NCBI RefSeq assembly: GCF_014698795.1
Contig: NZ_JACJTR010000019.1
Span: 82,993-146,992, forward strand
Length of the DNA: 64,000 nucleotides
Direction: 5' to 3'
From: Nostoc sp. FACHB-892
GTDB taxonomy: Bacteria > Cyanobacteriota > Cyanobacteriia > Cyanobacteriales > Nostocaceae
A program made the translations under genes and the position numbers. The notes beneath the pieces are model-generated. The model was not told where the DNA came from. It was given only the letters and a program-made list of their open reading frames with translations, and searched no databases. The number at the start of each line of letters is the position of its first letter. The stretch's first letter is position 1. Below are positions 1-8,740 of the stretch, piece after piece.

Positions 1-1
1 A

Positions 2-268
2 GGAGAAAATATTACCTTTTTTCCATACTCCTTATTATATTGGCAAAAGCGCGATCAGTTTATTCTTCGCATCGAAGCTGGAGATGGAGGTTATTGTATT
101 TTTAAAGCTCTTCAAGCAAACGTCTATCAAATTCAGTTTACTTATAATAACAAAGATGCAATGGCAGAAATATATGACCGAGAAACTAGGAATACAAAAT
201 TAATAGAAGGTATTTGGATGGGGATAGTATCTACACCCCAAGGAGAGTTTCGTTTAGTCGAACCTTGA
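2..268 (+). CDS. 3' end of an unknown repeat-domain protein (cut by window edge)
   Basis: An open frame enters from the left edge and ends at TGA 266-268, giving about 88 C-terminal residues. I do not recognise the family. The tail (FKALQANVYQIQFTY ... ETRNTKLIEGIWMGIVSTP ... FRLVEP) aligns by eye with the tail of the next gene (FHNLQAGALYHLQVIYQ ... VWSGRIAMPLVEFRL), so the two are tandem paralogues separated by about 87 bp. A beta-rich, possibly cytoplasmic domain is plausible because that region shows no hydrophobic segment. Function unknown; no start is visible. Confidence 0.7.
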   Translation, partial: GENITFFPYSLLYWQKRDQFILRIEAGDGGYCIFKALQANVYQIQFTYNNKDAMAEIYDRETRNTKLIEGIWMGIVSTPQGEFRLVEP

Positions 269-355
269 ACTTAAACAATGTCAAAATTGCTATTCCCAGA
301 AAGAGAAATATCATTTAAAGGTATTTAATATTTACAAGTTGAGAAAATAGTAAAA

Positions 356-1513
356 ATGACAGTTTATGAATCGAATGGTACAAGCATAGAAATCGTTAAT
401 CCTAACACAATACTTTTTCCTACTAGAATATATCCCATTCCCAAAAAACAAATCGGGATTAATATTCCAATTAAATTCAGCGTGAGTATAAACCACACTA
501 ATTCAAATTATTTTTATTTGAACCACTTACAAGCTTTGATTCCAGAGCTTTTGACATCAAATGGACAGAGAATGCAGGGACATTTAGTTACAGACGATCT
601 GGTTACTAATCAACAAATTAAACAACCAGATAGTAGTCCAAGTATACAATCGGATTGGTCGAGAATTAGACCCAAATGCCGTACAACTTTCTCTGTAACT
701 GCAAAGCTTTTTTGGCAAGATAATTCTTTACAACTAAAAATTCCTACTATTCCCGACTATGTTCTTGATTGTTTTAAGTCTAATTACTTTTGGTACTTTG
801 ATGCACTTGAAACGAAAACTTATCAGCTTCGATTTATTTTAAATACTGATGTTAGAGATATATGTGTTTCAAATTCTAACATTAACCAAGAAGCAATTGA
901 ACGAGAAACTAGTTCAGACATATTGGCAACCCCGTGGGTAAATATTTGTCTTGTTCAACTCTTATCAACTGATAGTAATGCAATAGAAGTAGATGGAGTC
1001 CTGTTCAAAATAGATATGCCAGAGTCCGTACTGACCATCCATTCTAAATTATTTAAAGCCAAAACTGATGTAAAACTAGGTGTTTATATTACAAACAATA
1101 CATCAACCACTCTTTGCTTTTACCAATTAAGCTCTATTGACGCGATTTTAATAAGCGATGATGGTAAACCAATAAATTGGTCTGGCGACCCAACTAAACT
1201 TGCTTGGAAAAACAATGAACAAAATTATCACTTGCTTCAACCAGGAGAAAAAATGTTTTTGGATTTACATGGAAAACTTTTTTGGTATTCTTCTCAACTT
1301 CAATTCGCAATTTATAGCAAAACTCGTAGCTTGAATGGAGAAAGTGGCTCTTATTATTTTCATAACCTGCAAGCTGGTGCATTATATCACCTCCAAGTCA
1401 TATATCAAGTTTCTGAATTGAGAGCAAGGCGTTTAGAAGAAAAAGTATTAGAAAAAGTTTGGAGTGGGAGAATAGCTATGCCTCTTGTAGAGTTTCGTCT
1501 TATCAAGGCATGA
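356..1513 (+). CDS. Unknown two-domain repeat protein, paralogue of the preceding gene
   Basis: A 385-residue protein starting at ATG 356, with no clear Shine-Dalgarno. I do not recognise a named family. It contains an internal duplication: residues about 1-200 and 210-385 share the same order of motifs. Each half begins with a short beta-rich stretch with SI(N/Y) or YITNN motifs, followed by a YFDAL/FHNLQAG turn (near 150 and 335), and ends with W(V/S)..I..(V/L)V(Q/E)...L. The preceding truncated gene ends with a third copy. There is no signal peptide or membrane helix. The composition (Asn, Ile, Lys rich) is more AT-rich than the neighbours, which is compatible with acquisition. Function unknown; immunoglobulin-like or other beta-sandwich folding is only an inference. 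Confidence 0.75.
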   Translation: MTVYESNGTSIEIVNPNTILFPTRIYPIPKKQIGINIPIKFSVSINHTNSNYFYLNHLQALIPELLTSNGQRMQGHLVTDDLVTNQQIKQPDSSPSIQSDWSRIRPKCRTTFSVTAKLFWQDNSLQLKIPTIPDYVLDCFKSNYFWYFDALETKTYQLRFILNTDVRDICVSNSNINQEAIERETSSDILATPWVNICLVQLLSTDSNAIEVDGVLFKIDMPESVLTIHSKLFKAKTDVKLGVYITNNTSTTLCFYQLSSIDAILISDDGKPINWSGDPTKLAWKNNEQNYHLLQPGEKMFLDLHGKLFWYSSQLQFAIYSKTRSLNGESGSYYFHNLQAGALYHLQVIYQVSELRARRLEEKVLEKVWSGRIAMPLVEFRLIKA

Positions 1514-1542
1514 ATAAAAGTTAAACAAAATTATGTTCCTAG

Positions 1543-1654
1543 AGGGAATTAACGCAACAGCAACGCAGAAAATTCACTCACTCAACATATCCCGATGACC
1601 AAATTCTGACTGCGGTGGGTACTGGGAAAACAATAGCCGGATTCGCTCTATAAA
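1543..1654 (+). pseudogene. Possible gene remnant with a GTGKT motif
   Basis: Between two genes, an open stretch without a start codon encodes roughly 36 residues (RELTQQQRRKFTHS ... AVGTGKTIAGFAL) ending at TAA. The GTGKT motif is reminiscent of a nucleotide-binding loop, but the stretch is too short to assign. It could equally be a chance open frame. Confidence 0.22.
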
Positions 1655-1753
1655 AATTTAGAGAACCAAAATATTAAACCCTTCCTAGGAATCCTGAAAA
1701 GTTATGCCTGGGGATTTGCGCTACCCTAAGTCTGGAAGCCAAGGATAAATCAC

Positions 1754-2809
1754 ATGAGAAAATGGATTTGGCTGATGCTGTTGGTGCTGATGGCAGTTGC
1801 CGTGGTGGGTAGTAGGGGTAACACGTTTTTTGAACAGCGTCCGTCGCCAGCAATTGTTGAGCGCACTCCAGTGGAAACACCCCAACCACAGCCAGAATCA
1901 AAGGAAGTTGACAGTGCGCCGCAAGTGTCTACTAATAAGCTGTTAACCCATATCCAAAAGTTAAATTTTCAGCGCTACACAATAAAAGAGCGATCGCTTA
2001 CTCGCACTTATATCACAACTGAACTCACAAAATTAGGCTGGAAGCCCAAATTGGAAAAGTTCTCTGAAGGTGTGAATATTTTTGCCGAACGTATAGGAAC
2101 TAACAAAGCCGCTAAAGCAATTCTCGTGGGAGCGCATTACGACACTGTTGCTTTATCCCCTGGTGCTGATGATAATGCCAGTGGTGTAGCCGTAATGCTG
2201 GAAATCGCTCGGTTGCTTGGTTCCCGTCCTACACCACGAACGTTACAGCTAGCTTTTTTTGACCAAGAAGAAGCAGGACTTTTGGGTAGTCAGGCTTTCG
2301 TTAGCAAGACAGCACGCTTACAAAATTTAGGCGGAGCGATCATCATGGATATGGTAGGTTATGCATGTTACACTACCGGATGCCAAAAATACCCTGCGGG
2401 GTTGCCTGTTACCCCAATTAGCGACAAGGGCGACTTTTTGGTAGTAGTCGGTGATACAGAACATTTGCCTTTGCTGAGTGCGTTTCAAAAACCACAGATG
2501 CTCCCCTCAACCTCTCTGAATAAACAGGAATCAAATTTGCCATCCGTTTTAACACTACCAATTCCTTTTAAAGGTTTATTAACACCAGACACCTTACGCA
2601 GCGACCATGCACCATTTTGGTATCAGGGTGTGGGTGCTGTGCTGGTGACAGATACTGCAAATTTGCGTACTCCGCACTATCATCAACCTAGCGATGTTCC
2701 AGCGAATATCGAGCGATCGTTTTTCACAGGAGCAGCACAGATTGTAGTCAATGCTACTATTGACTTGTTAGAGAAAAACGAGGTTTTAGAAACTCAACCA
2801 CCAAGCTGA
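1754..2809 (+). CDS. M28-family zinc aminopeptidase, exported or membrane-anchored
   Basis: A 351-residue protein with an N-terminal hydrophobic segment (residues 4-20, signal anchor or signal peptide), so it probably acts in the periplasm. A low-complexity Pro/Glu linker (about 30-55) precedes an M28 peptidase domain. Metal-binding signatures are visible in order: GAHYD (His128, Asp130), GADDNASG (Asp139/140), DQEEAGLLGS (Glu172/173), MDMVG (Asp199) and a terminal PHYHQPSD histidine near 309. M28 enzymes release N-terminal residues from peptides using two zinc ions. AAGGA lies about 8 bp upstream of the ATG. It stands alone, with no obvious operon partner. Family assignment is firm; substrate is unknown. 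Confidence 0.93.
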   Translation: MRKWIWLMLLVLMAVAVVGSRGNTFFEQRPSPAIVERTPVETPQPQPESKEVDSAPQVSTNKLLTHIQKLNFQRYTIKERSLTRTYITTELTKLGWKPKLEKFSEGVNIFAERIGTNKAAKAILVGAHYDTVALSPGADDNASGVAVMLEIARLLGSRPTPRTLQLAFFDQEEAGLLGSQAFVSKTARLQNLGGAIIMDMVGYACYTTGCQKYPAGLPVTPISDKGDFLVVVGDTEHLPLLSAFQKPQMLPSTSLNKQESNLPSVLTLPIPFKGLLTPDTLRSDHAPFWYQGVGAVLVTDTANLRTPHYHQPSDVPANIERSFFTGAAQIVVNATIDLLEKNEVLETQPPS

Positions 2810-2845
2810 CCGAAAATTGGTCATTCGTAATTAAAGAATACCTGA

Positions 2846-3301
2846 CTAATTCCGCGTAGCGGTGCTAGTTTTTGGTTCAGGAAAAGTCAACGTCCAATTT
2901 TTTTTATCATTGATCTGAAAGTACAAACCTTGGAGAATCAGCCGCAGAGCTGTTCGAGTTCTAATAGGCTTTTTTACCAGATAATTTCCTGGTTCAGCAA
3001 AAATACCATTAAAGTTTTGTTTATAACCAAATTGTTTTAAACAGTAACTGCCAGCACCTTTTACTGTTAATACAAAAAATGGAGCTTTTTTGTATTCGTC
3101 AGGAATCGTAAAGATTCCATATACGTTGTGACGACCACGCCACGGCTGAACAATAACTTTAGTAGCATTTACTTGAAATTTTGTAGTTTTTGATGCTAAA
3201 ACAGTCTTGAAATTGCAATCAGAATCATTCACAGGCCACCACAGTGTAATAATACTCAGGGAAAGCAGCAAAATCAAGATATAGCGGAGTTTGCAATGCA
3301 T
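2846..3301 (-). CDS. Small secreted or membrane-anchored protein of unknown function
   Basis: The chosen ATG (3299-3301) gives about 151 residues beginning MHCKLRYILILLLSLSI, a good signal peptide or membrane anchor. An upstream in-frame GTG (3389-3391) would put about 30 unlikely residues before that segment. The mature part is basic with several aromatic residues (VIVQPWRGRHNVYGIF, FFVLTVKGAGSYC, LTFPEPK) and two or three cysteines. I do not recognise the family. It is convergent with the M28 peptidase gene, with 36 bp between the stops. Confidence 0.6.
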   Translation of the reverse strand: MHCKLRYILILLLSLSIITLWWPVNDSDCNFKTVLASKTTKFQVNATKVIVQPWRGRHNVYGIFTIPDEYKKAPFFVLTVKGAGSYCLKQFGYKQNFNGIFAEPGNYLVKKPIRTRTALRLILQGLYFQINDKKNWTLTFPEPKTSTATRN

Positions 3302-3490
3302 AAAGCCAAGAGAAATTGTTGATGCTGCTGGTAGAATTTGATGGTTAATGATAGTGCGGCTACAGCAGTAATAACTATTCACCTGCAACACGTTATGAAG
3401 GGCAAATACAGAACATTAAGCGGTCGGTTAAACTTACTGCCAAAAAAAATTACAGTCAAGGTATTAGCCCACAAAAAGTTCAGATGGTAG

Positions 3491-3518
3491 ATGCGTAGTT
3501 TACCGCCGCAGGCATCGC
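3491..3518 (-). repeat. Partial copy of the 29-bp GCGATGCCTGCGGCGG repeat
   Basis: On the minus strand this reads GCGATGCCTGCGGCGG, then TAAACTACGC. The first 16 bases are identical to the repeat found inside the hlyD gene at 12107-12135; the second half diverges. It lies in a gene-free spacer (3302-3829) upstream of the DUF1400 hydrolase. Confidence 0.6.
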
Positions 3519-3699
3519 TTGCCCTAGTTTAGTAGCTCCTTTACAGTATTAAACCTAGCTGAGAAACAATCAGGCTTTTGTGACTGTTAACACTGATTTA
3601 TGCTCAAATTTTTAACTGTGATGAATTCTACAATTTGTTGCTTTTGTTATGTTTTTGATGAACTTTGATCGCATCAGCAGATGCTTTGAATAGATCAGC

Positions 3700-3728
3700 G
3701 CGTAGACGTAGCCTGTTGTAGACATCGC
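3700..3728 (-). repeat. 29-bp palindromic repeat, intergenic copy
   Basis: On the minus strand this reads GCGATGTCTACAACAGG followed by CTACGTCTACGC, matching the copies at 12107-12135 and 33902-33930 at most positions. It is part of the family of short dispersed repeats common in Nostoc spacers. The remainder of spacer 3302-3829 shows no gene. Confidence 0.7.
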
Positions 3729-3829
3729 GATCAAGTTCAGGAAAAAATCTACTTTTATTTATAGGCAATTAATAGGGTAGTCAAATACACAAATATTGGT
3801 TATATTCCCGTAAGTAAGGATTGGTATAA

Positions 3830-5497
3830 ATGTTTATGGAAAGAAATTGGGGAAGTCTTAAGGCAGTCGCGGGTTTCTTTGGTGCGATTGTGCTTACACA
3901 GTTTGGGGCAAATACTTCGGCTATTGCGGCTGACACCGTTGTTGTGCGTTTGGGTTTATTTACAGAAACCATCACCCTTGCTGAGTTGCAAAAGGCTGCA
4001 AAAACTGGGGAATTGCCTGGGAGTTTGCAGCCTTACGCTAAAGGATTATCTGAACAACAACGCCGCTTCTTCTTGGGAGCGCTGGGCATGAATATACCGA
4101 TGAATGTTGTTACCATTAATAGATTAGTTAATACCCAGATTGGCACAACTATTCTCAATGACTTTGCTACAGCCTTAGCCCGAGAAGACAATGCTGGGGT
4201 GCAAGCACTCAGAGCAGGGTTGGTATTAGGTTCTACTGCACCGCAGGGACTTTCTATACTGAGCTTTATCGCTGCTTATCCAAGTAAACGCCTAGAAATT
4301 AATTTGCCACAGGCTTTTATAGTTGCAGGGAGTTTTAATACAGCTTTTTGGCGTACCCAGCAATTTATGCTAGCGATCGCTCCCCAACTCGATACCATAA
4401 CACCGCAGCCCGGAACACCACAGATTGCTTTCCCTTTTGATCCCAGCCAACCAGGAAACGCTGAAGTAAAAATACTCAAGTTAAGCCTGAATGACCAAAA
4501 GCGCGACCGGAAAATTCCAGTTGATGTTTACTGGTCAACTGCTGCAAATGCCAATAAACCCGTTATTGTTTTTTCTCACGGCTTCGGGTCAGTCCGCACA
4601 GACTTGCGTTACTTAGCAGAACATTTAGCATCCCACGGTTATGTAGTAGCAGCTTTAGAACATCCTGGTAGTAATGAGGCGAATACTAACTTAGCATTAC
4701 AAGGTAAAACCAGAGTTGTAAAGCCTCAAGAGTTTTTGCATCGTCCTCAAGATATTAGTTTCGTTCTCGACGAATTAGAAAAGCTCAACCAAACAGCGAA
4801 TAACCCGCTTGCTGGGAAACTTACAACCACAAACGCGATGGTTGTTGGCTATTCTTTTGGTGGTGGTACAGCTTTAACACTTGCTGGAGCCGAATTACAA
4901 CTGGAACGACTCAAACAACGCTGCAAAAATAATTTGGCTATCTTAAGTCTGGGAGAAGGTATGCAGTGTATTGCTCAAGAACTACCAGAAAATAGCTATC
5001 AGCTGCGGGATACTAGAATCAAACAGGCGATCGCTCTCAATCCTACAACTTCTCAGATTTTTGGCGAAACTGGGTTAACTAAGGTGGAAATTCCTACCCT
5101 AGTGTTAGCAGGTTCCGCAGATAAAACCACCCCAGCTTTAACTGAACAGATTGTGGGATTTGACAAAATCCCATCCCCCAAATGGCTAGTTGGTATAGTT
5201 GGGGGTACTCATCTGAGTGTAAAAGACCCCAGCACCACTTTGGATCAGATAGGACAACCAAATACACCGATTAGCGGCGGTGAAGTTGTGGGTGAACAAG
5301 CAGCAGATGTTCGCAAGTACGTTAAAGCTATAGCTTTAGCCTTTGCTTTCCAGATGACTCCAGAAGCTAAAAACTACGCTATTTTTCTAACATCAGATTA
5401 TGCCCAGTTTGCTTCGACTGCGGCATTTCCATTTCGCCTAATTACGCAGATTCCTCCTGATGCTATGAGGATAGTGAAAGAATTTGTTGAGAAGTAA
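3830..5497 (+). CDS. Exported alpha/beta hydrolase with N-terminal DUF1400 domain
   Basis: A 555-residue protein. AAGGA about 9 bp upstream supports the ATG at 3830. Residues 1-34 form a signal peptide ending ANTSAIAA. Residues about 35-165 match the cyanobacterial DUF1400 region (GLFTETITLAELQKAAKTG, then GALGMNIPM). The hydrolase domain follows: PVIVFSHGFGS (oxyanion region), VVGYSFGGGTA (nucleophile Ser), PTLVLAGSADKTTP (acidic residue) and GGTHLSV (catalytic His). The layout resembles platelet-activating-factor acetylhydrolase-like serine esterases. It probably acts in the periplasm or outside the cell on an ester substrate that cannot be told from sequence. It is monocistronic. Confidence 0.9.
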   Translation: MFMERNWGSLKAVAGFFGAIVLTQFGANTSAIAADTVVVRLGLFTETITLAELQKAAKTGELPGSLQPYAKGLSEQQRRFFLGALGMNIPMNVVTINRLVNTQIGTTILNDFATALAREDNAGVQALRAGLVLGSTAPQGLSILSFIAAYPSKRLEINLPQAFIVAGSFNTAFWRTQQFMLAIAPQLDTITPQPGTPQIAFPFDPSQPGNAEVKILKLSLNDQKRDRKIPVDVYWSTAANANKPVIVFSHGFGSVRTDLRYLAEHLASHGYVVAALEHPGSNEANTNLALQGKTRVVKPQEFLHRPQDISFVLDELEKLNQTANNPLAGKLTTTNAMVVGYSFGGGTALTLAGAELQLERLKQRCKNNLAILSLGEGMQCIAQELPENSYQLRDTRIKQAIALNPTTSQIFGETGLTKVEIPTLVLAGSADKTTPALTEQIVGFDKIPSPKWLVGIVGGTHLSVKDPSTTLDQIGQPNTPISGGEVVGEQAADVRKYVKAIALAFAFQMTPEAKNYAIFLTSDYAQFASTAAFPFRLITQIPPDAMRIVKEFVEK

Positions 5498-5809
5498 ACG
5501 ACTTCCAATTAAAAAAATATCCAATTTTGTGACTACCTTGCTTAAGAGTAGCGGTATCTACGATGTACACACAAGTCGAAAAAACTCGATTTCTATTGTT
5601 CTCTTCTCGTTCGTATGCATAGCATAAAAATGTCTATTAGGGGCTACTACATCTCATAGATAATTAACTACAAAAGTTAGTACTGACACCGCCCCGTTTT
5701 TTCTTAAAGTTCGGATTTTTGGCGCAACCAGCCCGTTGCAGATGTCTAGTCCCTTATTAAACTGATACTAGCTGCTTTTTCAATACACTGTGCTTTATAT
5801 ATTTAAGTT
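5498..5809. other. Gene-free spacer
   Basis: No convincing gene, RNA or repeat was seen between the DUF1400 hydrolase and the MITE-like element. Short open frames on the minus strand around 5650-5750 have no start or ribosome binding site worth reporting. Confidence 0.4.
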
Positions 5810-5929
5810 ATATCATGTCCGGTTGATTGCTTATTAAACCCGAAGAACCCCACCCCCAACCCCTCCCGAAGAGCGGGGAGGGGTGCAATGGCTATGGGAA
5901 TCGTAACTAATTATGCGGACATGATATTA
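5808..5929. mobile_element. MITE-like element with 11-bp terminal inverted repeats
   Basis: TATCATGTCCG at 5811-5821 is exactly inverted as CGGACATGATA at 5916-5926. TTA flanks both ends (5808-5810, 5927-5929), a possible target duplication. The interior carries a GC-rich hairpin, CCCCTCCC (5860-5867) pairing with GGGAGGGG (5876-5883). It has no coding capacity, and the size (about 116 bp) fits a non-autonomous element. The following spacer 5930-6364 is AT-rich and I see nothing in it. Confidence 0.5.
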
Positions 5930-6364
5930 GATGAAGCTTAGAAAATTGGGCTGAATTTGTAATACCTTAGATAGATTAAATTATAAGAACTTGATATTAA
6001 ATGTTTAGTTGATGTTAGCTCTATACTAAATTTTTACAGTAAAAATAACTATTTACACATAAACTTTATAATATTTTTATTAAAAATAATAGAAGCTTAA
6101 TAGTGTAAAAAAAATAGAAGCATTTATGTATAGTACATATGCATTATATCCAAAATGTAAAAAACAGATAAGCAGCAACTTGCTTGGTGCAAAATGTTTT
6201 TGTGTATTTTATTGATGTAAAATTCTTTAAATTCGCAAAAATGTTAGAGCAATTTTCTCTGCTAAAGCTACAGATGAACCCAAAATAATAAAATTCAAAA
6301 CTTGTTTTCTTTCCCTAGATAATAAAATATGTAGTTTTAGACAGATCATATAGTAAAAAAAATT

Positions 6365-7075
6365 TTGGATTCAGAATTAGACAATTACTCTATTTCACTC
6401 AAGCTCATGGAACTTTATACAACTCATGAAATCGAAAAACTCCAGCAAAATGAAGACCTTCCTTACTTGATTGAAATTATGGAGTGGGTAAAAAACTTTT
6501 TAGGAAGACCTCACCCTAACTTAGGAAGGCCCGGCGTAGTTTGCCCTTTTGTACCTCACTCTCTCAGGTCAAATAGTATTCGTCTGGCAGTTATTCGCAC
6601 AAAAGATTTGTATCCAGAGCAATTAGAGGAAGTTGTTGGACGCTACCGAGATATCTTTCTTGAGATGGATGTTGAAGAGCAGGAATTAGCAATAAACAGA
6701 GCTTTTTTACTTATCTTCCCTGATATCCATATAGAAGATGCTTCTAAACTAGTAGATAGTGTCCAACAAAAACTTAAACCTTTATTTGTTGAATCAGGGC
6801 TGATGATAGGAGAATTTCATAAACGTAATGAAACTCCTGGTCTGCACAACCCAGACTTTCGTCCACTTCGTAGCCCTATCCCCTTGTTGGCTATTCGGTT
6901 TATGGTTGAAGCTGACCTCCCCTTTCTTCAGAGTCCGGCTGATCCATACTTACGTATTCGATATCTAGAAGCTTATCTAAAGTGTTTTGGTCATAAATTT
7001 ACAGATGAAACAAAGTTTAAAAATGCTCATCAAGCATTAGCTTTAGCGAAAGAACAAACAGCTATTTTCACTTAA
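6365..7075 (+). CDS. DUF6875-like protein
   Basis: A 236-residue soluble protein. The TTG at 6365 is the upstream-most start; an ATG at 6407 (MELYTTHEIEKL) is an alternative giving 222 residues. Neither has a strong ribosome binding site. The segment FLGRPHPNLGRPG-VVCPFVP, an RPHP motif followed by a single Cys, is what I associate with DUF6875 proteins found near biosynthetic or accessory loci in cyanobacteria and actinobacteria. The second half (LHNPDFRPLRSP, IPLLAIRFMVEADLPFL) also fits. There are no membrane segments. The biochemical role is not known to me. It is isolated between two large spacers. Confidence 0.6.
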   Translation: MDSELDNYSISLKLMELYTTHEIEKLQQNEDLPYLIEIMEWVKNFLGRPHPNLGRPGVVCPFVPHSLRSNSIRLAVIRTKDLYPEQLEEVVGRYRDIFLEMDVEEQELAINRAFLLIFPDIHIEDASKLVDSVQQKLKPLFVESGLMIGEFHKRNETPGLHNPDFRPLRSPIPLLAIRFMVEADLPFLQSPADPYLRIRYLEAYLKCFGHKFTDETKFKNAHQALALAKEQTAIFT

Positions 7076-7338
7076 CGCAATGTTGTAGTGGCACAGCAAT
7101 GCTTGTATATCTTAACTTCAGCTAAAACTCATTTAATACTAAAGCCTAATGGTAATATAAGCGCTCATTTGAATGAGGACACAGCAATAATGCCCTGTCC
7201 TTACGAGTGAGTATGTGTATTCATCTGTTCCTTACCCATGTAGGAACCGGTATATCAGCGATCGCAATTTCAAATCCCTACTTTTATGCAATTGGTAAGC
7301 GGGTGCGTTACAATCAGGCATTGAAAGTAAAGCATTGA

Positions 7339-7484
7339 TACTCTGTACAAGTATCCGCAGACATAGCTGTTGCCATAAAACTAGAAATTAATCAGAGTCG
7401 GTAAATATTGATAAAACTGGTAATGTGATTGAGTATGGGGTTGCTCGACTCTGGAGCGATCGCATAGAGTTGGTTTTTGAATAG
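7339..7484 (+). pseudogene. Possible degraded small gene (frameshifted)
   Basis: Two adjacent frames look coding: YSVQVSADIAVAIKLEINQ runs to about 7397, and after a shift SVNIDKTGNVIEYGVARL ... ELVFE ends at TAG 7482-7484. A single indel around 7395 would join them. No start codon was found. The rest of spacer 7076-7493 shows nothing. Low confidence; it may be chance. Confidence 0.3.
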
Positions 7485-7493
7485 GTAAGTAAA

Positions 7494-7958
7494 ATGGCGA
7501 AAGAAATAGAGCGAAAATATTTAGTGAAAGGAGATAGCTGGAGAGGATTAGCCGAAGGTAGTGTATATCGCCAAGGATACATTGCTACACAAGATAAAGC
7601 GGCTGTACGTATACGTATAGTAGGAGAAAAAAGTTATTTGACCATTAAAGGCCCTAATATCAAATATTCCAGATTAGAGTTTGAGTATCCTATTCCTGTT
7701 AAAGATGCTCAAGAAATACTTGAGGCATTATGTGAACGTCCCTTTATAGAAAAAATCAGATATAAAATAGAGTCGGGTGGTTTGATTTGGGAGATAGATG
7801 AGTTTGATGGTGTTAATAAAGGATTAATATTAGCAGAAGTTGAACTCAGTGATGAAAATCAACAGATTGAATTACCAAGCTGGATTGGACAAGAAGTTTC
7901 TGATGACTCCAGATATTTCAACAACAATTTAGTAAAACATCCTTTTTCAGAATGGTAA
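7494..7958 (+). CDS. CYTH-domain protein (inorganic triphosphatase / CyaB-like)
   Basis: A 154-residue single-domain protein. It starts MAKEIERKYLV; the EIERKYLV motif at the N-terminus is the hallmark of the CYTH (CyaB-thiamine triphosphatase) superfamily, which binds triphosphate in a beta-tunnel lined with charged residues. Further tunnel-type motifs are visible: AAVRIRIVGEKSYLTIKG, RLEFEYPIP, KIRYKIE and EIDEFDG. The C-terminal LAEVELSDE segment is also typical. Bacterial members of this size usually hydrolyse inorganic tripolyphosphate. Family assignment is firm; substrate is by analogy. It is monocistronic. Confidence 0.88.
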   Translation: MAKEIERKYLVKGDSWRGLAEGSVYRQGYIATQDKAAVRIRIVGEKSYLTIKGPNIKYSRLEFEYPIPVKDAQEILEALCERPFIEKIRYKIESGGLIWEIDEFDGVNKGLILAEVELSDENQQIELPSWIGQEVSDDSRYFNNNLVKHPFSEW

Positions 7959-8040
7959 TCTCCGAAATATTGGTAACAACTCAATTTTATAAAAATGCCT
8001 AACGAATAGTTGCGATCGCACCATCAACGAAAATCGGCGA

Positions 8041-8532
8041 TTAGGCGATACTAAAATCTCTTTGGTGTAAGGTTTCTTGCTTAGTTGTGTTGCCTTTTGG
8101 TCGCGTGGAAAGCCCCATCTCCTTGAGCAAACGGTTAATGTGACAACTGCTAACCTGAATTCCCAATTCTTTTGCCAAATGCTTGCTTAACCATTGTGCT
8201 GTCCAGTGTTCAAATGAATAGCCAACAAGGCGCGGACTATGGCTTACCAATTCTTTCAAGCGAGCGAGGTATTGCTCATTCACAGTTTTAGGTCGTCCCA
8301 TTAAGCGATCGCTCCATTTGTGAGTTTGTCCTGTTTGTGCGATCGTAATCCAGTAGCGTGCAGTCTCTTGAGAACATCCCAAAGCTTCACAGATTTGAGC
8401 CTGAGATTCACCTGCATCGAAAAGCAGCATAATTTCAATGCGACGGCGGTATTCTGCACGTAAGTCGGTTTCTAAGCTTTTCAATAGGTATCTGCGCTGA
8501 AAGGGTGTTAAGCAAAGACCTGGATTTTCCAT
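8041..8532 (-). CDS. HTH protein related to the N-terminus of IS630-type transposases
   Basis: ATG at 8530-8532 is preferred over a GTG nine codons upstream because GGGGGA precedes it. The product is about 163 residues. It contains two helix-turn-helix-like units: RRRIEIMLLFDAGESQAQI with CEALGCSQETARYW, and LSKHLAKELGIQVSSCHINRL. The GRPKTV linker between them is typical of IS630/Tc1 transposase DNA-binding halves. The DDE catalytic half is absent and the protein ends cleanly, so it is either a truncated transposase or a domesticated DNA-binding protein. It is divergent from the peptidase-ABC exporter gene 208 bp away, so regulation of that exporter is a reasonable but untested idea. Confidence 0.65.
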   Translation of the reverse strand: MENPGLCLTPFQRRYLLKSLETDLRAEYRRRIEIMLLFDAGESQAQICEALGCSQETARYWITIAQTGQTHKWSDRLMGRPKTVNEQYLARLKELVSHSPRLVGYSFEHWTAQWLSKHLAKELGIQVSSCHINRLLKEMGLSTRPKGNTTKQETLHQRDFSIA

Positions 8533-8740
8533 AACGATTCCCCCTGGTAGAACTTGCACTCTATAGCTTCAGTATCAAGGTGGGTGACTTGGAGCGTCAA
8601 AACACTTTAACTTACAAGACAAAAATACCTTTAACTTGAAAATTAAAAAACTGAGAGATGCAAGAAGCATACCTTTCCAAAAATCAACAACAGATATAGA
8701 ACCAAATATGCATCCAAACCTAAATGTTTGAGCTTTAACG

